Origin: JBBRYB01 sp038238115
GTDB taxonomy: Bacteria; Actinomycetota; Actinomycetes; Propionibacteriales; Nocardioidaceae
Length of the DNA stretch: 17,595 bases
NCBI GenBank assembly: GCA_038238115.1
Contig: JBBRYB010000056.1
Span: forward strand, 1-17,595
Direction of reading: 5' to 3'
Shown here: positions 1 through 5,545 of the stretch, one piece after another
How the letters are laid out: every line of letters starts with the position of its first letter
Numbering within the stretch: position 1 is the stretch's first letter
Position numbers and translations under genes: made by a program
Notes under the pieces: generated by a model
What the model saw: the letters and a program-made list of their open reading frames with translations, nothing else
The model's database searches: none
What the model was told of the DNA's origin: nothing

Positions 1-1
1 C

Positions 2-571
2 CAAGTCAGCCGCGTCGGAATCCGGCTCTACCTCTCCATCGGACGAGGCGGCGCGCCAGCCTCCGACTTCGCAATCATGTCGATGACTGCCATCCGCGAT
101 GACAACGACCACCCGGTGGTCCGGGCGAACATTCGCAACACCGGGGGCCGAGCGCTTGACCTCTACGGGTCACTCGGCCTGACTAACGGTCCCGGAGGGT
201 TGTCCGCTGGGCCATTCCCTATCACTGTGGGAACAACTCTCGGAATCGGACAAACCGAACCCCTCTGTGTGACGATGAACCGGCAACTTCCGGATGGCCC
301 GTGGCTAGCGACCCTCACAGCCAAGAGCGGTCTCCTCACGCGGACAGCCCGCGCAACCCTGACCTTTCCGGCTTCGTCCGGAACCGGTGCCACCGTTGCA
401 GCACACCCGGTGTCCAGCCAACGCTGGTGGACCTCCTGGTCCATAAAGGCGATAGCAGGCGTGCTGCTCATCTTCTTGGCGCTCATCCTTACCCTCGTCA
501 TGCTGCGGAGACGCCGAAGGCATGATGACCAGCCAAAACCGTCCGACGCACCCGCGTTTATCGACGCGTAG
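2..571 (+). CDS. C-terminal part of a membrane-anchored surface protein (WxL-interacting/DUF916-like), 5' end outside window
   Basis: The reading frame is open from the left edge, so the gene starts outside the window; the ATG at 77 is only an internal methionine. About 100 residues form a beta-rich extracellular segment with the phrases RVGIRLYLSIG, IRNTGGRALDL, NGPGGLSAGPFP and LPDGPW. After a short Ser/Gly/Ala linker comes one hydrophobic membrane segment (roughly residues 122-143 counted from the ATG at 77), then a cytoplasmic RRRRR stop-transfer run and a short polar tail. This layout (extracellular domain, single C-terminal anchor, basic tail) and the phrasing resemble actinobacterial WxL-interacting/DUF916 cell-surface proteins. 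The family call is from memory of such proteins; the topology is read directly from the sequence. The gene is unrelated in type to the mobile DNA that follows and may be host flank. Confidence 0.6.
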   Translation, partial: QVSRVGIRLYLSIGRGGAPASDFAIMSMTAIRDDNDHPVVRANIRNTGGRALDLYGSLGLTNGPGGLSAGPFPITVGTTLGIGQTEPLCVTMNRQLPDGPWLATLTAKSGLLTRTARATLTFPASSGTGATVAAHPVSSQRWWTSWSIKAIAGVLLIFLALILTLVMLRRRRRHDDQPKPSDAPAFIDA

Positions 572-664
572 GCATCACAGCGTCACCCATCCGCGGTTCC
601 CGCCGGACTACGCTGAAGGCTTCGCTAGAGAGTCACCCGCCGCTTTCAGATGTCGTAGTAGAGC

Positions 665-694
665 TCGAACACCGGAGGGGGTGTTGGACACCTC
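665..694. repeat. Hairpin-forming repeat, copy 1
   Basis: A 30-bp stretch starting TCGAACACC and ending GGACACCTC recurs at 3878-3906 with a single length difference. It contains AACACC, a GGAGGG loop and GGTGTT, a perfect 6-bp stem. GGTGT-TGG-ACACC offers a second, mutually exclusive stem. The rest of 572-815 holds no gene I can support; there is only a short direct repeat of CTGCGGAATC at 786-795 and 797-806. Confidence 0.75.
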
Positions 695-815
695 GGAACA
701 ACTTGGGAAAACACGGTCTGACCTGCGGAAACGCTAGATCTTGCTGTCGGCCGATGTTGGCCGAGTTGGGCCTCGAACGATTCTCCTGCGGAATCCCTGC
801 GGAATCTCGGAGGGC

Positions 816-1118
816 TCACGCGACCGTGTGCAGCTCGAAGCGCAGCCCGAGTGCGTTGGTGACCTTGAGGATGGTCGACCAGGTCGGGTTGCCCTCCTCG
901 GAGAGTGCCTTGTAGAGACCGTCCCGGCTCATGTCGACTCGGCGTGCGAGCTCGCTCATGTTCTGGGATCGTGCGATCACGCCGAGAGCACGGGGCACCG
1001 CGGCCGGGTCTTCGGCCGATTCTTCGAGCGCGAGCTCAAGGTAGCCGGCGACATCATCGAGATCCTCGAGGTAGTCAGCTACGTCGAAGCGCTTGTACTT
1101 CTCACTCTTGCTTGCCAT
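816..1118 (-). CDS. HTH antitoxin of a HI1420-type addiction module
   Basis: This 100-residue protein should neutralise the toxin encoded just upstream and repress the shared promoter. The N-terminal half (FDVADYLEDLDDVAGYLELA, residues 11-30) has the pattern of the HI1420/TIGR02684 'putative addiction module antidote' family. A Cro-like helix-turn-helix follows at about residues 53-73 (MSELARRVDMSRDGLYKALS), then the family's NPTWSTILKVTNALGLRFEL ending. The ATG at 1118 lies inside the 3' end of the toxin gene (17-nt overlap) and has a good Shine-Dalgarno (GAGGGG about 8 nt upstream), so the two are translated from one transcript. Toxin-first order is normal for this family. Length is as expected and no damage is visible. 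Confidence 0.9.
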   Translation of the reverse strand: MASKSEKYKRFDVADYLEDLDDVAGYLELALEESAEDPAAVPRALGVIARSQNMSELARRVDMSRDGLYKALSEEGNPTWSTILKVTNALGLRFELHTVA

Positions 1119-1425
1119 TGCTCATCCCCTCTGCGTGCCATTCCTCGGCGAGTTCGTGTGCCTTCTCGATGTCCTTCTGTTGCGTTGACTTGTCGCCTCC
1201 GCAGAGCAGCAGGATCAGCAAGTTGCCCTCCTGCAGGTAGTAGACCCGGTAGCCCGGACCGTAGGTCAGCCGGAGTTCCGAGACACCGTGACCGACAGGC
1301 TTCACGTCGCCAGCGTTGCCGTTGGCGAGGCGATCGATGCGCTTGAGGATGCGCAGCCTGCCACTCTTGTCCTTCAGCTTCTGTATCCATGCTTCGAAGT
1401 CGTCTGTGCGGACGACGTCGATCAT
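1102..1425 (-). CDS. RelE/ParE-superfamily toxin (HI1419-type addiction module killer)
   Basis: This 107-residue protein has RelE/ParE-like features: FEAWIQKLKDKSGRLRILKR near the N terminus, then GVSELRLTYGPGYRVYYLQE and LLILLLCGGDKSTQQKDI, the usual beta-strand core and C-terminal helix of the HI1419/TIGR02683 family. Members of this superfamily are mostly ribosome-dependent mRNA endonucleases, but the activity of this branch cannot be read from sequence. The ATG at 1425 was preferred to the longer frame because the upstream residues look non-coding and a -10-like TATAGT ends exactly 6 nt before this ATG, which suggests a leaderless message. It is first in a two-gene operon with the HTH antitoxin, overlapping it by 17 nt. 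Confidence 0.9.
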   Translation of the reverse strand: MIDVVRTDDFEAWIQKLKDKSGRLRILKRIDRLANGNAGDVKPVGHGVSELRLTYGPGYRVYYLQEGNLLILLLCGGDKSTQQKDIEKAHELAEEWHAEGMSNGKQE

Positions 1426-1446
1426 GTGTCGACTATATCTGACAAT
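1426..1446 (-). promoter_or_regulatory. Probable leaderless promoter/operator of the HI1419/HI1420-type pair
   Basis: On the minus strand TATAGT (1432-1437) is followed by 6 nt and then the toxin ATG, with no Shine-Dalgarno. TGTC and GACA flank the -10 symmetrically, a plausible site for the antitoxin. No convincing -35 is visible. Confidence 0.5.
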
Positions 1447-1483
1447 TGACTTCTGGTCGAGACCTCCCTGCGCGAGAGCCGAG

Positions 1484-1686
1484 GTGCCAGGGCAGCCGCC
1501 CGACTTCCAGTTCCACGACCTTGTCAGAATGCTCATCGCCTGCGGAGCCGACGTGAAGGTCGTCCATGCCCGACGGCGGCGCGCCTCAGCTAAGACGACG
1601 CTCGACACCTACGCGCACCTGTGGCCCGACTCCGAAGAGATCGACCCGCACTGCCATCGACGCCCGTTATGCAGGAGCGCGCCTAA
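1484..1686 (+). pseudogene. Decayed C-terminal fragment of a tyrosine recombinase (integrase)
   Basis: The translation reads FQFHDLVRMLIACGADVK and then ASAKTTLDTYAHLWPDSEE. Intact actinobacterial integrases have the pattern FHDLRH-(F/Y)ASLLIA-GADVKVVQARLRHASAKTTLDTYGHLWPD. Here the HDLRH box and following residues are deleted to HDLV, the second catalytic His of LRHAS has become Arg, and the frame shifts by one base near 1640, after which the familiar STRTAID tail continues in another frame. The Tyr of LDTY survives. No N-terminal or core-binding domain is present. Three catalytic-box lesions plus a frameshift make it non-functional. It shows that an integrating element once ended or was joined here, between two toxin-antitoxin operons. 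Confidence 0.8.
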
Positions 1687-1698
1687 TCGCTGGGCGAG

Positions 1699-2202
1699 TC
1701 AGTCGGCGAGTGACTCTCGGGCATCGCTCAGGAGCAGGTAGAGGTGATGCGGGTCGGTCGGTGAGGGCTTGAAGCCGAGGGCCGCGTAGAAGGCGGCGGC
1801 TTCGTCGTGCAAGGCGTGGACGATGAGGAGGCGAACCCCGATGCGGTCGGCGGCAGCCAGTGTCGACAGAATCGCATCCCGGACGAGGAGTCGCCCGAGT
1901 CCGGAGCCTTGGGCCAAGCGATCGACGGCGAGCCGTCCGAGGAGCACGGCGGGCACGGGGTTGGGCGCGTTGCGTCGTGCCCGTCCTGGGAGCCCTGCGT
2001 GTTCGACCGCGACGGCCGAGAGCGTGTAGTAGCCGACCACGTGGTCGCTCTCGCTGTCGATGCAGACGTAGCAGCGTGCGAAGCCGGAGACGTGGTTGGC
2101 AAAGGCGCGATCGGCCAGGTAGCGATCGAGTGAGGCTTCGCCCGAGTCGAAGCTGACAGTGCTGTCCGTCGGCTCGATCGGGCGTGGACGCTGCAGCGTC
2201 AC
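1699..2202 (-). CDS. GNAT acetyltransferase toxin (TacT-type)
   Basis: This 167-residue protein has the GNAT fold. The acetyl-CoA loop is visible as Q98-GSGLG inside RLAVDRLAQGSGLGRLL (residues 90-106), and the putative catalytic Tyr139 lies in AAAFYAALGFKP. The N-terminal SFDSGEASLDRYLADRA is typical of TacT/AtaT-like toxins. Known relatives acetylate the amino group of charged tRNAs and stop translation. It is the second gene of a pair with a DUF1778 antitoxin. Its GTG start overlaps the antitoxin stop as GTGA (2199-2202), so translation is coupled. Length is normal and no key residue is missing. The exact aminoacyl-tRNA target cannot be inferred. Confidence 0.92.
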   Translation of the reverse strand: MTLQRPRPIEPTDSTVSFDSGEASLDRYLADRAFANHVSGFARCYVCIDSESDHVVGYYTLSAVAVEHAGLPGRARRNAPNPVPAVLLGRLAVDRLAQGSGLGRLLVRDAILSTLAAADRIGVRLLIVHALHDEAAAFYAALGFKPSPTDPHHLYLLLSDARESLAD

Positions 2203-2510
2203 CGTGCTCGATTCTCGGGCGCCTCGTCCCAGGGCGCTCGCTCATTGAGCAGCTTCGCGAGTTCGGGGATGCTCTGGGCGGGGCGGTCGAGGATTGCGGA
2301 GAACTCCGCCCACGCGGCGTCGTCGAGTCGGAAGGCGCGGCGATCGGCGAGGGTGTCCTCGGCCCGGATGATCGCCGCTGTGGTGACGAAGTCGGTGAGG
2401 GACTGACCGGAGACAGCCGCGGCGTCCCGGATCAGGGCATCCTGGTCGGGTGTGAGGCGCACGGCGAGACGTGCCTGCTTGCGCCGAGTGGCTTCGGGGG
2501 TCGTGGTCAT
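2199..2510 (-). CDS. DUF1778 ribbon-helix-helix antitoxin (TacA-type)
   Basis: This 103-residue protein carries the DUF1778 signature. A basic N-terminal RHH region (KQARLAVRLTPDQDALIRDA) is followed by SGQSLTDFV and a C-terminal arm (FRLDDAAWAEFSAILDRP) that in the family wraps around the acetyltransferase and blocks its active site. The ATG at 2510 was chosen over the longer frame because the family begins close to the RHH strand and because an inverted repeat and -10-like TACAGT sit directly upstream. It is first in the operon and overlaps the toxin start by 4 nt. As in other such pairs it is expected to repress its own promoter with the toxin as co-repressor. Confidence 0.92.
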   Translation of the reverse strand: MTTTPEATRRKQARLAVRLTPDQDALIRDAAAVSGQSLTDFVTTAAIIRAEDTLADRRAFRLDDAAWAEFSAILDRPAQSIPELAKLLNERAPWDEAPENRAR

Positions 2511-2540
2511 GCTCCCACTGTACGCCTGTTGGACATACAG
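2511..2540 (-). promoter_or_regulatory. Promoter/operator of the DUF1778-GNAT pair
   Basis: Minus strand: CTGTA and TACAG form an inverted repeat (2536-2540 and 2518-2522) that includes the -10-like TACAGT (2517-2522). This hexamer ends exactly 6 nt before the ATG. The intervening GGGAGC is too close to the ATG to act as an ordinary Shine-Dalgarno. The site is suited to autoregulation by the RHH antitoxin. Confidence 0.5.
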
Positions 2541-2647
2541 AACGAGCGCCGCGTGCCAGCACCCTTTGACCTGGAGTCGTTGTCCGAGATCGCTGGTCAG
2601 CGATGCGGGGAGGAATGCGACCACGGCTCAGCTCTAGCGATTGCCGT

Positions 2648-2662
2648 CCGTAAAACCGAATG
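2648..2662. repeat. Left flanking direct repeat (probable target duplication)
   Basis: CCGTAAAACCGAATG here matches CCGTAAGACCGAATG at 3744-3758 in 14 of 15 positions. It abuts the first base of the cassette's left inverted repeat. Confidence 0.7.
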
Positions 2663-2738
2663 TGTGATGTCTCAGGACATGGGTGACAGTTCTGCATCAG
2701 GACATCGGTGACGGTCGGTGTGTCAGGACATCGGTGAC
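2663..2738 (+). repeat. Left terminal inverted repeat with three subterminal boxes
   Basis: Boxes lie at 2673-2687, 2698-2712 and 2724-2738, each close to CAGGACATCGGTGAC and spaced 25 and 26 bp. The first 50 bp pair with the right end. The stretch 2739-3000 holds no intact gene. It contains a minus-strand open tail ending GRGQNHDR-stop at 2742, possibly a transposase 3' relic, and the leader of the passenger gene. Confidence 0.8.
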
Positions 2739-3000
2739 GCTTCAACGGTCATGGTTCTGGCCTCGGCCTTCGCGGGGTCTGCCGTTGCCTACGTAGGTGG
2801 CTCCTGGGCCGGGGCGGGTGTGCACGATGGAATCTGGTTTAGTGCTCCGTCAGGCAACGTTTGTGGCGTCCGCACGTGACTCCAAACCGGCGGTAGCTAA
2901 CGGGCGCGATCCGGGCGCCGACACCGATGAGGAATGGCGCCGACAACAGTCGGATGTACGGGCCGGTGAACGCGGACGCGCATCAAGGGAGATCAACGAG

Positions 3001-3570
3001 ATGAGACCACTTCGATACTCGATCAACGTCACGCTCGACGGCTGCTGCCATCACGAGGCAGGGCTCCCACCGGACGAGGAGTCGGTGCGCTACTGGACCG
3101 CTGAGATGGCACGAGCCGATGCCCTGCTATTCGGCCGGGTGACCTACGAGATGATGGAGTCGGCGTGGCGGAGGCCGGCCACGGGCACGTGGCCTGACTG
3201 GATGGATGAGTGGGAGGTCCCGTTCGCCGAGACCATCGACCGGGCGAAGAAGTACGTCGTGTCGAGCACGCTGAGCGAGGTCGACTGGAATGCCGAGCTG
3301 GTGCAGGGCGACTTGGGTCAAGCGGTTCAGCGGTTCAAGCAGGAGCCAGGCCAGGGCGTGTGGGTGGGCGGGGTGACGCTGCCCCTGGCGTTGGCGGATC
3401 TGGGACTGATCGACGAGTACGAGTTCCTTGTGCAGCCGGTCCTTGCCGGACACGGGCCGACGTTGCTCGCCGGTCTGCGCGAACGCATCCAGCTTGAGCT
3501 TGTGGATCGCCATGAGTTCCGGTCGGGGGCAGTCGTCCTGCGATATCGGTCCACGCGAGTTCCGGCTTGA
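3001..3570 (+). CDS. Dihydrofolate reductase family protein (RibD C-terminal-like domain)
   Basis: This 189-residue protein has the RibD_C/DHFR-like pattern. The N-terminal strand RYSINVTLDG lies at residues 5-14, ALLFGRVTYEMM at 41-52, the nucleotide-binding WVGGVTLPLAL at 121-131, and GLIDEYEFLVQPVLAGHGPTLL at 135-156. Relatives are NAD(P)H-dependent reductases, mostly uncharacterised; this is not a classical trimethoprim-target FolA, and the substrate cannot be predicted. The ATG at 3001 is preferred to the longer frame from 2797 because AAGGGAG lies 9 nt upstream and the domain begins immediately. It is the only full gene in the cassette and runs opposite to the possible transposase relics. 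It looks intact, with no stops or missing core motifs. Confidence 0.88.
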   Translation: MRPLRYSINVTLDGCCHHEAGLPPDEESVRYWTAEMARADALLFGRVTYEMMESAWRRPATGTWPDWMDEWEVPFAETIDRAKKYVVSSTLSEVDWNAELVQGDLGQAVQRFKQEPGQGVWVGGVTLPLALADLGLIDEYEFLVQPVLAGHGPTLLAGLRERIQLELVDRHEFRSGAVVLRYRSTRVPA

Positions 3571-3645
3571 CGTGATCTGTCCTGGCGCGTTGGCCGCTGC
3601 CTCGCCAAGACGAGCACGGGGATCGATGGGTTCGTTTGCAGCCAC
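3571..3645 (-). pseudogene. Possible 5' remnant of the cassette's original transposase
   Basis: Starting from GTG at 3645 the minus strand reads VAANEPIDPRARLGEAAANA, placed just inside the right inverted repeat where a transposase gene would begin. An opening close to 'xxNEPIDPRARL' is, as I recall, usual for actinobacterial IS481-type transposases. The similarity fades within about 25 codons as the frame runs into the antisense of the reductase gene. If correct, the passenger replaced or interrupted the transposase. The call rests on a short match and may be wrong. Confidence 0.4.
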
Positions 3646-3668
3646 CGCCGCAGCCTCGCGGCAGAAGT

Positions 3669-3743
3669 GTCACCACCAAGACCACGCGAAAGTGTCACCG
3701 ATATCCTGATGCAGATTCGTCACCGATGTCCTGCTACATGGCA
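3669..3743 (-). repeat. Right terminal inverted repeat with subterminal boxes
   Basis: Inverted boxes lie at 3719-3733 and 3694-3708. A badly degenerate third box (only GTCACC kept) sits at 3669-3683, exactly on the same 25-bp spacing. The outer 50 bp match the left end in 41 positions. Confidence 0.78.
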
Positions 3744-3758
3744 CCGTAAGACCGAATG
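3744..3758. repeat. Right flanking direct repeat (probable target duplication)
   Basis: CCGTAAGACCGAATG differs at one base from 2648-2662 and abuts the outermost base of the right inverted repeat. In 3759-3877 no gene is seen; there is only a second GATTGCCT (3781-3788) echoing GATTGCCT at 3758-3765. Confidence 0.7.
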
Positions 3759-3877
3759 ATTGCCTAGATCTAAGTTGAACGATTGCCTACCTCTTGCTCG
3801 ACCTTTTGCATGAGTGCAGGTCAGACGGATCATTCGTCGCCCCCTCAGCTGCTCTCGAGGGCTTTCCGTGGTCAAGT

Positions 3878-3906
3878 TCGAACACCGGAGGGGTGTTGGA
3901 CACCTC
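3878..3906. repeat. Hairpin-forming repeat, copy 2
   Basis: Same sequence as 665-694 but one G shorter. The AACACC/GGTGTT arms are unchanged and only the loop differs (GGAGG here, GGAGGG there). It lies just upstream of the HTH/nucleotidyltransferase operon. Confidence 0.75.
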
Positions 3907-3920
3907 CCTTGGCGGGTAAT

Positions 3921-3956
3921 TGACAGATAGATTCGTATAGACGAAACTGTCTGTCA
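3921..3956 (+). promoter_or_regulatory. 36-bp dyad operator over the promoter of the HTH/nucleotidyltransferase operon
   Basis: Outer arms TGACAGATAG (3921-3930) and CTGTCTGTCA (3947-3956) pair in 9 of 10 positions. Inner arms TTCGT (3932-3936) and ACGAA (3941-3945) pair perfectly around ATAG. The central TATAGA (3936-3941) is -10-like. The last base of the dyad is the A of the ATG start codon. It is most simply an autoregulatory site for the downstream HTH protein. Confidence 0.65.
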
Positions 3957-4618
3957 TGAGTTTTCTTGCCGTATCCGAGGCCGCTGCGCGGCTTGGCGTG
4001 TCGACGCGTCAGGTGCAGCACCTCGTCGCGCGAGGGGACTTGCGGCAGGTGGTCCGTGGTGCGATAGACGAGACCTCGGTCGAGCGGCTGCTGGCAGTGC
4101 GCGGCGGCTCACACAAGCGCGCTTGGTCCGAGGCGACGGCGTGGAGCGCGGTCGCGATCCTGTCGGGCATTGACGCGGAGTGGATGGGGGAGAGCCAGCG
4201 ATCCCGTCTCAAAGGCCGACTTCGAGCAATGAGCGCGGCCGTTCTGGTCGAGCGTGCTCGCGAACGGGCTGACGTGACCCGCTACTCAGCCCACTCCAGC
4301 ACGGGGCAGTACCTTCAAGCCGAGCTCGTGGTCGCCGCCGATGTCGCGGGCCGGCTCGGCTTGGCACAGACGAAAAACATCGACGGCTACCTCGCAGTCG
4401 GCGACGTTGTCGGACTCGTCTCGCGTCACGGACTGATTCGCGACGACGAAGGCACGGTCACGCTGCGGGCCACCTCGATGGACCTCGACGCCGTTCGTGA
4501 TCTGAGCAAGCGAAGTGTCGTGCTCGCTGCGCTCGACCTGGCGGAGTCGCTCGATGTTCGTGAGCGACGGGCTGGGCTCGACGCACTCGACCGTGCGTTG
4601 GAGTCGTTCCGTGGTTGA
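3956..4618 (+). CDS. HTH-domain protein, probable antitoxin/repressor partner of an AbiEii-like nucleotidyltransferase
   Basis: This 220-residue protein begins with an excisionase/MerR-like helix-turn-helix (FLAVSEAAARLGVSTRQVQH, residues 3-22, with the following VARGDLRQV wing). The long remainder, from about residue 50, is helix-rich and I recognise no named domain in it. The gene overlaps the nucleotidyltransferase start by 8 nt, so the two are co-translated. By analogy with AbiEi/AbiEii systems, in which the first gene encodes a DNA-binding antitoxin that represses the operon, this protein is likely to bind the 36-bp dyad that ends at its own start codon. The sequence is not obviously AbiEi itself. 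The antitoxin role is inference; the HTH and operon structure are seen. Confidence 0.75.
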   Translation: MSFLAVSEAAARLGVSTRQVQHLVARGDLRQVVRGAIDETSVERLLAVRGGSHKRAWSEATAWSAVAILSGIDAEWMGESQRSRLKGRLRAMSAAVLVERARERADVTRYSAHSSTGQYLQAELVVAADVAGRLGLAQTKNIDGYLAVGDVVGLVSRHGLIRDDEGTVTLRATSMDLDAVRDLSKRSVVLAALDLAESLDVRERRAGLDALDRALESFRG

Positions 4619-5384
4619 GCGTCCGACCATCGACGTGCCAAGTCTGCCTGGTGGCTGGGGTGCACCGTGGCCCAACGTCGCCGAGATCGAGGCGGTCCTC
4701 GCGCACGAGAAGTGGACTCTTGTCGGCGGGTTGATGACCCAGCTCCACGGCATTCACCGAGGCATTGACACCCTGCGCCCGACCAACGACGTGGACATCG
4801 TGCTTCACGTCGAGACCACTCGCGGTGTCGCCGCCGAGACTGCCAGCGCGCTTGAGTCGCTCGGGTACGAATTCGCGCCGTCCATCGACGAACGCCAAGG
4901 CACCGCCCACCGGTTCAAGCGTGGCCATTCCAGCGTCGACCTCGTCTCCAGCGCACCGGACGTCGTCGACGTATTGCTGGCCGACCACTCGGCACCCAGC
5001 GTGGTCGAGAAGCTTCGCGGTCGCACCATGGTTGCAATCGAGGGTGGCACCCAAGCCCTCAAGCGGACCATCAACGCTCGGCTCGAGATCGTTCCGGGAC
5101 GCACGACTACGGTCAGCGTTCCGTCCCCGTTCGGTGCGGTGATCCTCAAGGCAGCCGCCTATCAGACTGATTCGCGGGACAAGGAGCGCCACCTGCTTGA
5201 TGCAGCTCTTCTGCTGGCCGTGATCGAAGATCCGTACGCCGAGCGTGAGCACTTCACTGGGTCGGACAAGGCCAGGCTCCAGACCCTGCTTCGGGCCCTG
5301 CCGGACGACGCTCGCGAGTGGCGTTCCTTGTCCGCGGCGTGGCGGACCAACGGACAGGCCGCACTGCGAATCCTCACCGCCTGA
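4611..5384 (+). CDS. AbiEii-like nucleotidyltransferase (probable toxin)
   Basis: This 257-residue protein has the DNA-polymerase-beta-type nucleotidyltransferase signature. VGG (38-40) is followed by TNDVDIVL with D60 and D62 as metal-binding residues, and a third acidic strand SVDLV has D110. Further on, VILKAAAYQTDSRDKERHLL (177-196) with K180, R189-D190 and D197 matches the K...RxKDxxDL motif of AbiEii/AbiGii-like proteins. Known relatives transfer nucleotides to tRNA or bind GTP and block growth. The GTG at 4611 was chosen because it overlaps the previous gene's stop; upstream residues in the frame are antitoxin coding sequence read out of frame. It ends 6 nt before the restored end of a convergent XRE gene. 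The catalytic residues appear intact. Confidence 0.85.
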   Translation: MVERPTIDVPSLPGGWGAPWPNVAEIEAVLAHEKWTLVGGLMTQLHGIHRGIDTLRPTNDVDIVLHVETTRGVAAETASALESLGYEFAPSIDERQGTAHRFKRGHSSVDLVSSAPDVVDVLLADHSAPSVVEKLRGRTMVAIEGGTQALKRTINARLEIVPGRTTTVSVPSPFGAVILKAAAYQTDSRDKERHLLDAALLLAVIEDPYAEREHFTGSDKARLQTLLRALPDDAREWRSLSAAWRTNGQAALRILTA

Positions 5385-5390
5385 ACTCGG

Positions 5391-5545
5391 CTAAGCGTCC
5401 CGCTGCGCCCGGCGCCGTGCCGCCTCGACTCGTCGGGCTGCGATCCGCTCCTGTAGTTCCTCGACTTGTCGCGTCTTGGTGTCGTCGAATGACACTCTTA
5501 TCGGGTCCTCGGTCGGCCCTTGGCGGGCGTGGTCGATGGTGGCTG
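5391..5545 (-). pseudogene. Out-of-frame C-terminal part of the XRE regulator gene
   Basis: In the -1 frame the minus strand reads TIDHARQGPTEDPIRVSFDD and continues as a charged helix (KTRQVEELQERIAARRVEAA...) to TAG at 5391. It joins directly onto the upstream REEWQ of the XRE gene if one base is restored near 5540. The restored gene would be about 215 codons and end 6 nt from the convergent nucleotidyltransferase stop. As sequenced this part cannot be translated from the XRE start without a frameshift. Confidence 0.65.

Larger units (their letters stand above)
2663..3743. mobile_element. Transposase-less insertion cassette with a dihydrofolate-reductase-family passenger
   Basis: The 1,081-bp unit is bounded by 50-bp terminal inverted repeats that match in 41 of 50 positions (2663-2712 against 3694-3743 reversed). 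Both begin TG and are followed outward by a 14/15 direct repeat. Each end carries a 15-mer of the form CAGGACATCGGTGAC repeated at about 25-bp spacing, inward-facing, like multiple transposase-binding sites. The ends resemble actinobacterial IS481-type elements, but the family call is from memory. No complete transposase is present. The only convincing gene inside is the reductase-like CDS at 3001-3570. Short minus-strand stretches next to the ends (3571-3645 and 2742-2830) may be the two ends of a lost transposase gene. The cassette would need a transposase supplied in trans to move. Confidence 0.8.

Noticed and set aside
741..1346. Plus-strand frame across the HI1419/HI1420-type module
   Set aside because: Antisense to both genes of a recognised toxin-antitoxin operon; its composition is not protein-like at the ends.
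2184..2711. Plus-strand frame antisense to the DUF1778 antitoxin
   Set aside because: Shadow of the antitoxin gene; the extension into 2540-2711 has no recognisable domain and runs into the cassette's inverted repeat.
2663..2738. CRISPR-like spaced repeats (three 15-mers)
   Set aside because: The repeats are too short, the gaps are only about 10 bp, and the same boxes recur inverted at 3694-3733; they are transposon-end binding sites.
2797..3000. Upstream extension of the reductase-family gene
   Set aside because: The added residues show no RibD-like conservation, and a good Shine-Dalgarno serves the ATG at 3001.
4515..4610. Upstream extension of the nucleotidyltransferase gene
   Set aside because: It lies within the HTH gene in another frame; the GTG at 4611 with an overlapping stop is the normal coupled arrangement.
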